From Natrialbaceae archaeon (GTDB lineage Archaea; Halobacteriota; Halobacteria; Halobacteriales; Natrialbaceae), in the NCBI GenBank assembly GCA_003552325.1, contig PUKM01000223.1:1-15697 (forward strand): a stretch of DNA of 15,697 bases, written 5' to 3'. The notes beneath the pieces were generated by a model. That model worked only from the letters and a program-made list of their open reading frames with translations. It was not told where the DNA came from and searched no databases. Positions 6,795 to 13,511 of this stretch are shown piece after piece (the first letter of the stretch is position 1; each line of letters opens with the position of its first letter). Position numbers and translations under genes: made by a program.

Positions 6795-6803
6795 GGGATA
6801 GGT
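6795..6803 (-). promoter_or_regulatory. TATA-like box for the membrane-protein gene
   Basis: On the minus strand ACCTATCCC is centred about 28 bases before the ATG at 6771. Confidence 0.4.
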
Positions 6804-7078
6804 GTTGCCCAGGGAGTCACTGCGTATCGCCGGTTGGTGACCGCTGTCGCTGTATGCGTCCCTTTCTGGTGTACCCTCACTCACGTCGTTCGTTCGAACC
6901 GGTCACAGAAACCGACGCGACAAACTGCCCTCGCTCGCTTCGGCGAAACCTTCGCGGGGAACTGCCCATTTCGCCCCTGATTGCTGGTGGTGATCTCTGG
7001 ACGACCGGCCCCGCTCGGTTGGGAACTGGGTCACTTTGCGGCGGTGAGAACGGCCGTCCCTACCAGTTGATCTCCACA

Positions 7079-7086
7079 TTTTATAT
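7079..7086 (+). promoter_or_regulatory. TATA box for the peptidase-like gene
   Basis: TTTTATAT is centred 27 bases before the GTG at 7110. It is the clearest TATA box in the window and supports both the unusual GTG start and a leaderless transcript. Confidence 0.7.
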
Positions 7087-7109
7087 CCTCCCGAAAACAA
7101 TCAGGATCA

Positions 7110-8747
7110 GTGACGAATAGGCGGCTCCTCGTCGTGTTCACGATCGCCTGTCTCCTGGTGGTGTTCGCTGGTGGTGTTAGCGGTGTCAGTGACGCCCACC
7201 ACGGTGTCACCGAGGACCCAGACGCCCCCCACCCTGGGACAACCACCTTCGACACGAACCCGTCAGATACCCAGCCCCCTGAGACGCAAACGCTCGAGAC
7301 ACAGCGCCACGACGAAGCCACGGACCCCGACGACGGCGAGGAACCGGACGACGGCACTCTCGAGACCACTTACTTCGAGATCATCTACGACGAAGCATAC
7401 GAAGCCGAAGCCGACACCATCGCCGACGTTGCCGACGACCACTACGAGGTCCTCCACCAGAAGTTCGGCCTCGAGGTGCCCGAGGAGCGCCTCCAGATTT
7501 TCGTCGGCCCGCGGGAGAACCAGCCCTGTGACGCCGCCGGGTGTGTCGACCCTCTGAACCGGGTGTGGGTCACGTCGGACTCGCGGTCGTTGTTGCACCA
7601 CGAACTCGTCCACACGATCCAGTTGCGCCAACATTGGTCGCCGCTCAACGCGCTTTCCCCGCCGGATTCGGGCGAAGGAATGTTCATCGAGGGCACAGCG
7701 AAGTACCTCGATTCGTCGCCGGACGCTATCGCGGAAAACGCCCGTTTTGATCCCACCCTCCTCGAGATGACTCCCTATCCCGACGGCTCGACGGAGTACG
7801 CCGAACGCGCCCTCTTCGTCGAATTTATCCTCGCGAATCACGACCGGGACACCTTCGACGTGTTGTACCTCGAGGGGGACGTAGACGCCCTCGAGGCCGA
7901 AACCGGCGAGTCGTACGCCGATTTGCGTGCGGCGTTCGACGACCAGCTCGAGACTCAACACGACCGGCTCCAGGCGGGTGGGACTCCACTGCCAGCGTTC
8001 ACGTACGACGTCGTCGAACCGGAACCGGGGGAGACGATCACCCTCGATGCCCGTACCCCCGAACCCGTCACCGCCCTCGAGCGGAGCTGGTACCCCGAAG
8101 AACCAGCGGCGTTCGAGTGGGATCTGACGGGCGACGGCGAAATCGACGAAACCGGTGAGACGGCCACGCTCGAGATTCCGCAGGGAGAGGCCCTCGGCGA
8201 GTGGAGCGGGGAGGTCACGCTCACGGTGACAATCGATGGCGAGACGTACACGGGGACCCAGCCCATCGTCGTCGATCACGACCACGAACTCGCGGTTCTC
8301 GAGGTGATAACCCCAGATTCGGCCGTCGTCGACGATCCGTTTTCTACCTCGGTGACGGTCGAAAACCAGGGCCATCGAACGGTTTCAGAGATCATCAACC
8401 TCGAGGTTGGCGACCAATCCGTGACCGCGAAGCAGGTCGACCTCGAAGGTGGCGAGGAGCGGGCGATCGACCTGGAGGCGACGCTTCGGGGCCTCGAGGC
8501 CGGGACCTACGAGGTGCAGATTGTGGGTGAGGAGTCCGGCGTCCTCTATGAAGGGGCAGTGCGTGTGGAAACGGTCGTCGCAGACGACACCGCAGCTGAT
8601 TCCGATCGCGACGACGAACTCGAGTTCGGTGATCGGGACGACGCGATACCTGGCGGGGGGATTCCGGCAGCGGTGACTGCTATCGGCGTGGTACTCGTCC
8701 TTGGTCTTTCGCTCGCGAGGTGGCGTCCGCTCACCGCTCGAGGATGA
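7110..8747 (+). CDS. Secreted, membrane-anchored HExxH metallopeptidase-like protein with CARDB-like domain
   Basis: This 545-residue protein starts at GTG, which is fixed by the TATA box. Residues 4-28 are a signal peptide or anchor (RRLLVVFTIACLLVVFAGGVSG). Residues 30-85 are a Thr/Pro/Asp/Glu linker. The catalytic-like domain (about 86-290) carries HHELVHTIQ with the HExxH zinc motif H164-E165-H168 and, 26 residues on, FIEGTAKYL with E194 as likely third ligand, the gluzincin pattern; C140 and C145 may form a disulfide. Residues 300-390 are beta-rich with FEWDLTGDGEIDETGET, a PKD-like signature. Residues about 391-490 resemble CARDB (FSTSVTVENQGHRTVSE). A helix at 518-536 followed by ARWRPLTARG anchors the C-terminus. 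It should act outside the cell on proteins or peptides; the substrate is unknown. It stands alone, after a long non-coding gap. Confidence 0.85.
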   Translation: MTNRRLLVVFTIACLLVVFAGGVSGVSDAHHGVTEDPDAPHPGTTTFDTNPSDTQPPETQTLETQRHDEATDPDDGEEPDDGTLETTYFEIIYDEAYEAEADTIADVADDHYEVLHQKFGLEVPEERLQIFVGPRENQPCDAAGCVDPLNRVWVTSDSRSLLHHELVHTIQLRQHWSPLNALSPPDSGEGMFIEGTAKYLDSSPDAIAENARFDPTLLEMTPYPDGSTEYAERALFVEFILANHDRDTFDVLYLEGDVDALEAETGESYADLRAAFDDQLETQHDRLQAGGTPLPAFTYDVVEPEPGETITLDARTPEPVTALERSWYPEEPAAFEWDLTGDGEIDETGETATLEIPQGEALGEWSGEVTLTVTIDGETYTGTQPIVVDHDHELAVLEVITPDSAVVDDPFSTSVTVENQGHRTVSEIINLEVGDQSVTAKQVDLEGGEERAIDLEATLRGLEAGTYEVQIVGEESGVLYEGAVRVETVVADDTAADSDRDDELEFGDRDDAIPGGGIPAAVTAIGVVLVLGLSLARWRPLTARG

Positions 8748-8843
8748 TCGTCACGAGCGTAACCGACTCGAGTGGTCTCTGCAGTGGTCAGCCATCCCGT
8801 CTCTGGGGAGGGGATGGCGGGCAAGACGCGGCGAGAACAGCAG

Positions 8844-8850
8844 GTTTATC
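8844..8850 (+). promoter_or_regulatory. TATA-like box for the aIF2-gamma operon
   Basis: GTTTATC lies about 45 bases before the ATG at 8892, implying a leader of roughly 17-20 bases that carries one of the rare CTAG sites (8869-8872). It is presumed to drive the five-gene cluster down to 11934. Confidence 0.45.
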
Positions 8851-8891
8851 AGTCACAGCACGGAAGCCCTAGTACAATTACGTACCGCCTT

Positions 8892-10124
8892 ATGTCAGGA
8901 AATGGACAACCGGAGGTGAACATCGGACTCGTCGGCCACGTCGATCACGGGAAGACGACGCTCGTACAGGCGTTGAGTGGCTCGTGGACCGACCAGCACT
9001 CAGAGGAGATGAAACGCGGCATCTCCATCAGGCTGGGCTATGCGGACGCGACGTTCCGTCGCTGTCCCGACGTCGACGAACCCGAGTGTTTCACTGTCGA
9101 AGAGGAGTGTCCGGACGGCTCTGAAAGCGAGCCGGTTCGGACCGTGTCGTTCGTCGACGCCCCAGGGCACGAGACCCTGATGGCGACGATGTTGTCTGGT
9201 GCGTCGCTGATGGACGGTGCTGTGCTGGTCGTCTCGGCCTCAGAGCCCGTTCCCCAGCCCCAGACCGAAGAGCACCTGATGGCGCTCGACATCATCGGGA
9301 TCGAGAACATCGTCATCGCCCAGAACAAAGTCGACCTCGTCGACGCTGATCAGGCTCGACGAAACTACGAACAGATCCAGGAGTTCGTCGCCGGAACCGT
9401 CGCCGAAGACGCCCCTGTGGTCCCGATCTCGGCCGGTCAAGAGGTTAACATCGACTACCTCATCGGCGCGATCGAACAGGAAATCCCGACCCCCGACCGG
9501 GACCCTGACGACGACCCACGGATGCACGTCGCCCGGAGTTTCGACATCAACAAACCAGGGACGACCCACGAGAACCTCATCGGCGGGGTCCTCGGTGGGA
9601 GTCTCGTCGCAGGTGAACTCGAGGTTGGTGACGAACTGGAGGTCCGTCCCGGCCGGCAGGTCGAGGAAGGTGGACAATCGACGTACGTCCCGATCGAGAC
9701 GACGGTTCGTTCGCTGCAGGCTGCCGGCCAATCAGCAGAGACGGTCACGCCCGGCGGACTGCTCGGTGTGGGAACGGGTCTCGATCCCTCGCTGACCAAG
9801 GGTGACGCCCTCGCCGGTCGCATAGCGGGCCCACCCGGGACCCTGCCGCCCACGTGGGAGCAATTCACCATGAGCGTCGACCTCTTAGAACGCGTCGTCG
9901 GCGCTGAAGGCGAGGAAACGATCGACCAGATCAGTACCGGCGAACCACTGATGATGACCGTCGGCACGTCGACGACTGTTGGCGCGGTGACCAGCGCTCG
10001 CGAGGGCGAGTGTGAAGTCAACCTGCAACGGCCGGTCTGTGCCGAGCCGGGGGCAAAGATCGCGATCAATCGCCGGATCGGTGCTCGGTGGCGACTGATC
10101 GGCCTCGGCACGTTGCAGGAGTAG
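8892..10124 (+). CDS. eif2g: Translation initiation factor aIF2, gamma subunit
   Basis: This 410-residue GTPase matches archaeal aIF2-gamma throughout. It opens MSGNGQPEVNIGLVGHVDHG, with the P-loop GHVDHGKT at 15-22, switch II DAPGHE at 89-94 and NKVD at 145-148. Two beta-barrel domains follow, with FDINKPGT and VGTGLDPSLTKGDALAG, ending INRRIGARWRLIGLG. With the alpha and beta subunits it delivers Met-tRNAi to the small ribosomal subunit. The start at 8892 gives the family-like N-terminus; the open frame continues 40 codons upstream but reads like non-coding DNA. The zinc-knuckle region is altered: only C58, C66 and C73 are present, and the second Cys of each CxxC pair is missing. It is first in a cluster with a PIN gene, Rpo7, Spt4 and dephospho-CoA kinase. 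Confidence 0.97.
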   Translation: MSGNGQPEVNIGLVGHVDHGKTTLVQALSGSWTDQHSEEMKRGISIRLGYADATFRRCPDVDEPECFTVEEECPDGSESEPVRTVSFVDAPGHETLMATMLSGASLMDGAVLVVSASEPVPQPQTEEHLMALDIIGIENIVIAQNKVDLVDADQARRNYEQIQEFVAGTVAEDAPVVPISAGQEVNIDYLIGAIEQEIPTPDRDPDDDPRMHVARSFDINKPGTTHENLIGGVLGGSLVAGELEVGDELEVRPGRQVEEGGQSTYVPIETTVRSLQAAGQSAETVTPGGLLGVGTGLDPSLTKGDALAGRIAGPPGTLPPTWEQFTMSVDLLERVVGAEGEETIDQISTGEPLMMTVGTSTTVGAVTSAREGECEVNLQRPVCAEPGAKIAINRRIGARWRLIGLGTLQE

Positions 10125-10132
10125 GTGTCGAT

Positions 10133-10588
10133 ATGACCAGGACGGATTCGGGGGAGGCGTTGGCGACGGTGGCGCTCGATACGAGTGCGCTGATGATGCC
10201 CGTCGAACTCGACGTCCGGTTGTTCGACGAACTCGACCGCCTCCTCGGCGGGGTTCCACCGGTCACCGAAACGGGCGACCGGGATGCTGCTGACACGCTC
10301 GAGTTGACGACCCCACAGCCCGTCCTCGAGGAACTCAGGCGCCTCTCGGAGAAAGGCGGTGAGGAGGGGACGGCGGCCTCGGTCGGCCACGATCTGGCGA
10401 CCGACCGCTGTCTCGTGGTCGATACGGATGCATCGTACGCAGACGACGCGTTAGTCGAACTCGCCCGGGCGGGAATCGTCGACTACGTCGTCACGAACGC
10501 CCTCGCGCTGCGCGACCGGGTACTCGAAGCGTCGATACCGGTAATTGCATTACGCGGGAGAAACAAGTTAGCAATCACGCAACCATAG
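10133..10588 (+). CDS. PIN-domain protein, Fcf1/Utp24-like, with one catalytic acid apparently missing
   Basis: This 151-residue single PIN domain begins 8 bases after the aIF2-gamma stop. Acidic residues seen are D16 (VALDTSALMMP), E66/E67 (VLEELRRL) and D104/D105 (YADDALVEL). The fourth position, normally the Asp of a TND motif, reads TNA (T121 N122 A123), encoded GCC at 10499-10501; GAC would be a one-base change away. It ends RGRNKLAITQ, the tail I associate with archaeal Fcf1/Utp24-like PIN proteins encoded between aIF2-gamma and Rpo7. In eukaryotes Utp24 cuts pre-rRNA; in archaea a role in rRNA processing is assumed. The ATG at 10133 was preferred over an upstream start at 10088 that would overlap aIF2-gamma. 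Its TAG is followed directly by the ATG of Rpo7. Confidence 0.9.
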   Translation: MTRTDSGEALATVALDTSALMMPVELDVRLFDELDRLLGGVPPVTETGDRDAADTLELTTPQPVLEELRRLSEKGGEEGTAASVGHDLATDRCLVVDTDASYADDALVELARAGIVDYVVTNALALRDRVLEASIPVIALRGRNKLAITQP

Positions 10589-11161
10589 ATGTACAAACGG
10601 GCCAGACTCAAGGATACGGTAGAGGTCCCCCCCGAGGAGCTCGGCGATGTGACGCCGGCACTCGTGAAGCGCTTGCTTCAGGACAAACTCGAGGGGCGCA
10701 TGGACGAAGAGGTCGGGAGCGTCGTCTCCATCACCGAGGTACACGACATCGGTGACGGGACGGTGCTGCCGAATCGACCCGGCGTTTACTACGAAGCCGA
10801 GTTCGATGCGGTGACGTTCGACCCACAGATGCAGGAAGTCGTCGACGGGACGATCGTCGAAGTCGTCGAGTTCGGCGCGTTCGTCGGCATCGGCCCGGTC
10901 GACGGGCTGTTACACGTTTCCCAGATCTCCGATGAGTATCTGGCGTTCGATCGTGAGAACCAGCGTCTTGCCTCGGGTGAGTCGGACAAAGCGATCGGCG
11001 TGGAAGACGCCGTCAGGGCACGCATCGTGACGAAAAGCATCGACGAACGGAACCCCCGTGACTCGAAAATCGGGCTCACGGCCAAACAACCCGGCCTCGG
11101 CAAACACGGGTGGTTGACCGAAGAACTCGAGCGACGTGAAGAAGTCGCCGCAGGTGAGTAA
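10589..11161 (+). CDS. rpoE1: DNA-directed RNA polymerase subunit Rpo7 (E')
   Basis: This is a 190-residue Rpo7, the archaeal counterpart of eukaryotic Rpb7. Residues 1-80 form the N-terminal RNP-like domain (MYKRARLKDTVEVPPEELG, VYYEAEFDAVTF), and about 82-166 is an S1 RNA-binding domain with DGTIVEVVEFGAFVGIGPVDG and LLHVSQISDEY, ending KIGLTAKQPGLGK. With Rpo4 it forms the polymerase stalk, which helps open the promoter and binds emerging RNA. The C-terminus after about 170 is a short charged tail. The ATG directly follows the PIN gene stop with no gap, so translation is probably coupled. Spt4 follows after 2 bases, consistent with one transcript. Confidence 0.97.
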   Translation: MYKRARLKDTVEVPPEELGDVTPALVKRLLQDKLEGRMDEEVGSVVSITEVHDIGDGTVLPNRPGVYYEAEFDAVTFDPQMQEVVDGTIVEVVEFGAFVGIGPVDGLLHVSQISDEYLAFDRENQRLASGESDKAIGVEDAVRARIVTKSIDERNPRDSKIGLTAKQPGLGKHGWLTEELERREEVAAGE

Positions 11162-11163
11162 CG

Positions 11164-11361
11164 ATGGCATCGAACCGACTCGCCTGTCGGGAATGCCACG
11201 CGATCAACGACGCCGATTCGACGACGTGTCACTCGTGTGCGTCCTCGTCGTTGACCGAAGACTGGGCGGGCTACGTCACCATCGCCCACCCGGAATCCAG
11301 CGACATCGCCACCGAAATGCAAGTCACCGAACCAGGGGCCTACGCCCTCAAGGTCCGGTAA
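11164..11361 (+). CDS. spt4: Transcription elongation factor Spt4 (RpoE'')
   Basis: This 65-residue zinc protein has two CxxC pairs, C8/C11 (ACREC) and C22/C25 (CHSC), followed by the family signature SSLTEDWAGYVTIAHPE and a beta-rich end GAYALKVR. Spt4 pairs with Spt5 and keeps RNA polymerase processive by closing the clamp over DNA. The short length is normal for archaeal Spt4. It starts 2 bases after the Rpo7 stop, and its own stop lies 12 bases before the GTG of the kinase gene, so it sits in the middle of the aIF2-gamma cluster. Nothing unusual is seen. Confidence 0.96.
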   Translation: MASNRLACRECHAINDADSTTCHSCASSSLTEDWAGYVTIAHPESSDIATEMQVTEPGAYALKVR

Positions 11362-11373
11362 CCGCTTCGAGTC

Positions 11374-11934
11374 GTGACGCCCACTCGAGACGACTCTCTC
11401 CTGGTCCTTCCTGACTCCCTTCGCCACGAGCTGAAAGCGCCGATGGGGCCGATCTTCACCGATGCCGAGGCGTTACTCGAGGCTGCCTCGGGTCCGCTTA
11501 TCACCGTCGGCGACGTCGTCACCTACCACCTGCTCGAGGCCGGTCGCCAGCCTGACGTGGCCCTCGTCGATGGCCGAACCAAACGGGAGGCAGTCGACCG
11601 TGAGATCGAACGGGTCGTCATCGATGGTCGGGACAGTGCACAGGTCCTCGAGGTGGCGAACCCGCCAGCAGCACTCACGACGGCACTCCTCGAGGCCCTG
11701 GGGACGGCCCTCGAACGCCCGGAGCCGATGACGATTCTGGTCGACGGTGAGGAGGATCTGGCCGTGTTGCCGGCGCTCGTCGCGGCACCCTCGGGGGCGA
11801 GCATCGTCTATGGGCAGCCAGACGTCGGCATGGTTCACGTCGTCGTCGACGAGGACGTTCGGGCGACAGCACGGGCGTTGCTCGAGCGGTTCGAGGGTGA
11901 TTCCGCGGCGGCGCTGGCCCTTCTCGACTCCTGA
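11374..11934 (+). CDS. GTP-dependent dephospho-CoA kinase (DUF359 family)
   Basis: This 186-residue cytoplasmic enzyme of the archaeal DUF359 family performs the last step of coenzyme A synthesis, phosphorylating dephospho-CoA with GTP. Characteristic segments are LITVGDVVTYHLLEAG near 45-61, the following DVALVDGRTKRE, and VDGEEDLAVLPALVAAPSGA then YGQPDVGMVHV in the C-terminal half. The GTG start at 11374 puts the N-terminus (DSLLVLPDSLRHELKAPMGPIF) in family register, and no ATG fits. It is the last gene of the aIF2-gamma/PIN/Rpo7/Spt4 cluster. In many archaea ribosomal protein S24e follows, but here the next gene is a convergent photolyase 12 bases on. Confidence 0.93.
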   Translation: MTPTRDDSLLVLPDSLRHELKAPMGPIFTDAEALLEAASGPLITVGDVVTYHLLEAGRQPDVALVDGRTKREAVDREIERVVIDGRDSAQVLEVANPPAALTTALLEALGTALERPEPMTILVDGEEDLAVLPALVAAPSGASIVYGQPDVGMVHVVVDEDVRATARALLERFEGDSAAALALLDS

Positions 11935-11946
11935 CTGCTGGTTCTC

Positions 11947-13410
11947 TTATCGCTCGAGTGCCTCCTCGAGCACGGCTTTCGCTCGTCCATACCCCTCGTT
12001 GCGGCCGACGATCGGATCGGGGTACGCCGGGGCGAGTTCGTGTCGACGCTCGGCTGGGAGCGTCGGCCACTCGACGATCGCCTCGTCGGGAACCTCGGCG
12101 AGTTCGGGCACGTACGCACGGACGAACTGGCCGTGGGGATCGTACTTGCTGCACTGGCTGACGGGATCGAAGATCCGAACGGCGACGGAATCGGTGCCGG
12201 TGGAGGCGATCCACTGCCAGCTGGCGGGATTCGTCGCGGGGTCGTAGTCCAGCAAGCGGTCCCGAAAGTGAGCTTCCCCGAGTCGCCAATCGAGGAGTAC
12301 GTGTTTGGTTAGAAAGCTCGCGACCACCTGCCGTGGGCGGTTGTGAATGTAGCCTTCGGCCTCGAGTTGGCGCATCCCGGCGTCGACGAGGGGGTAGCCA
12401 GTCTCCCCGCGTGTCCAGGCCTCGAGCGCCTCGGGGTCGTCTCGCCAGGGAATCTCGTTCGGGATGGCCTTGTAAGGTTCCGTCTCGAGGTCCGGGTGGA
12501 CGAACAGCTGGTGGTAGGCCCACTCGCGCCAGGCGAGTTCTGAGCCGAACTTCTCGACGTTGCGCTCGGTGTCGCCCGTGGCGTCGACGTAGGCTTCGGC
12601 CACGACGGCCCACACGTCACGGATGCCGAGCAAGCCGACGGCGAGATACGGAGAGAGCCGTGAGACGGCTGCCGTGGGGTCCTTGACGGCCGCAGGGAGG
12701 TCGTCACGCGTGTTGGCGTAGGTCTCGAGCCCGTTTGTACGGAATGCCTCGAGGCGGTCCCGGGCGGCGGTATGTGTCGCTTCGGGAAGCGGGAGATCCG
12801 CGATCACTTCGTCGTCATCGTCCGCGTTCGCTCTTTCACGACCGTCCTCGTGATCCCCCTCGAGGAACGGAACCGGCTGATCGTCTTTCCAGGACACGAG
12901 GTCGTCCGGTTCGGGTGGGGCCACTGGCCCCGGTTTGGTTTCACGTTGCCAGGCGCGGTAGAACTGGCTGTACGTGCCATACGGTGACCGATCCTCGGGG
13001 GCACCCGCCGCAGCCGTGCTCGACGTCGGATCGACGAGTGCTTCGGGCGGCACCAACACCGTGTCACAGGACGCCGTCGCCTCGAGGCGCTCCTCGACGG
13101 CGTCCTGCTGGGCCCGTCTGGCAGGCGTATACCCCGTGGCGTAACGTATCCCGTCGGCCCCGGTTTCCTCGAGCAGGGCCTCGAGTTCCTCGACGGCCGA
13201 CCCGTGTCTGATGACGAGGTCGCTGCCCCGGTCACGATACCACCCTCGAAGTGCCTCGAGAGCGCGGCCGACGAACGGACGCTGGCGCGAGCCGAGTCGG
13301 CCCTCGACGGCAGGGTCGATGACGACCACGGGGAGGATCGTATCATCGAGGGTTCTGAGGGCGGCGAGGTCGGTCGGCCGACGGTCTCGACGATGCCAGA
13401 GGAGTTCCAT
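11947..13410 (-). CDS. phr: Class I cryptochrome/DNA photolyase (deoxyribodipyrimidine photo-lyase)
   Basis: This is a 487-residue light-driven DNA repair enzyme. The N-terminal antenna domain (1-130) starts MELLWHRRDRRPTDLAAL; the helical FAD domain follows from about 210. FAD-site segments are SRLSPYLAVGLLG (250-262), TGYPLVDAGMRQLE (337-350), HNRPRQVVASF (356-366) and NPASWQWIASTGTD (394-407). By alignment from memory with E. coli PhrB, N394 matches the FAD-N5 asparagine N378, and W322, W375 and W398 match the electron-relay triad W306/W359/W382. It should split cyclobutane pyrimidine dimers. An acidic insert (about 185-207, HEDGRERANADDDDE) links the domains, a usual halophile trait. Divergent from the reductase gene; convergent with the kinase gene. 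Confidence 0.95.
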   Translation of the reverse strand: MELLWHRRDRRPTDLAALRTLDDTILPVVVIDPAVEGRLGSRQRPFVGRALEALRGWYRDRGSDLVIRHGSAVEELEALLEETGADGIRYATGYTPARRAQQDAVEERLEATASCDTVLVPPEALVDPTSSTAAAGAPEDRSPYGTYSQFYRAWQRETKPGPVAPPEPDDLVSWKDDQPVPFLEGDHEDGRERANADDDDEVIADLPLPEATHTAARDRLEAFRTNGLETYANTRDDLPAAVKDPTAAVSRLSPYLAVGLLGIRDVWAVVAEAYVDATGDTERNVEKFGSELAWREWAYHQLFVHPDLETEPYKAIPNEIPWRDDPEALEAWTRGETGYPLVDAGMRQLEAEGYIHNRPRQVVASFLTKHVLLDWRLGEAHFRDRLLDYDPATNPASWQWIASTGTDSVAVRIFDPVSQCSKYDPHGQFVRAYVPELAEVPDEAIVEWPTLPAERRHELAPAYPDPIVGRNEGYGRAKAVLEEALER

Positions 13411-13430
13411 GGTTCGAGCGTGGTAGACAA

Positions 13431-13451
13431 AGGGTAAGGGGATGTTCCCCT
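13431..13451 (-). promoter_or_regulatory. Possible photolyase promoter overlapping a perfect inverted repeat
   Basis: A weak TATA-like CTTACCCT (minus strand, 13438-13431) sits about 25 bases before the photolyase ATG. Overlapping it is AGGGGA-TGT-TCCCCT (13437-13451), perfect 6-base arms with a 3-base centre. Its place between two divergent genes, on the photolyase promoter, fits an operator. Confidence 0.4.
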
Positions 13452-13480
13452 ACCAGTTTGGTTTCCTCCGACTCGAAAAC

Positions 13481-13488
13481 CTATTTAG
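13481..13488 (+). promoter_or_regulatory. TATA-like box for the reductase gene
   Basis: CTATTTAG is centred about 28 bases before the ATG at 13512 and supports that start over an in-frame one at 13458. Confidence 0.55.
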
Positions 13489-13511
13489 TGACTGGGACGT
13501 TCCAGGTTGAT

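Larger units (their letters stand above)
6772..7109. other. 338-base intergenic region with no supported gene
   Basis: This stretch separates the divergent membrane-protein gene and the peptidase-like gene. It holds a TATA-like box for each at its two ends. The middle has short symmetrical words such as GTTCGAAC (6892-6899) and TTCGGCGAA, and a run of CTCGCTCGCTTCGG typical of haloarchaeal non-coding DNA. Open frames cross it, but none has protein-like composition or a placed promoter. I see no tRNA or known RNA. It could be the remains of a degraded gene or hold a small RNA. Confidence 0.6.

Noticed and set aside
6892..6899. GTTCGAAC palindrome, considered as a tRNA T-loop or an operator
   Set aside because: No acceptor, D or anticodon stem can be built around it, and an 8-base palindrome alone is weak.
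6854..7120. 88-codon plus-strand frame in the intergenic gap
   Set aside because: No promoter or start context, mixed low-complexity composition, and it overlaps the TATA box and GTG start of the peptidase gene.
7263..8375. Long open frame of 370 codons on the minus strand inside the peptidase gene
   Set aside because: It is antisense to a protein with a clear signal peptide, HExxH motif and a promoter. Its Arg-rich, motif-free composition is typical of GC-rich shadow frames.
8772..8891. In-frame 40-codon N-terminal extension of aIF2-gamma
   Set aside because: The family begins at about the ATG at 8892, and the extension crosses the likely TATA box. Its sequence has no protein-like character.
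11675..12613. 312-codon minus-strand frame overlapping the photolyase and kinase genes
   Set aside because: Extremely Arg/Pro-rich, spans the ends of two solid genes, and has no motif.
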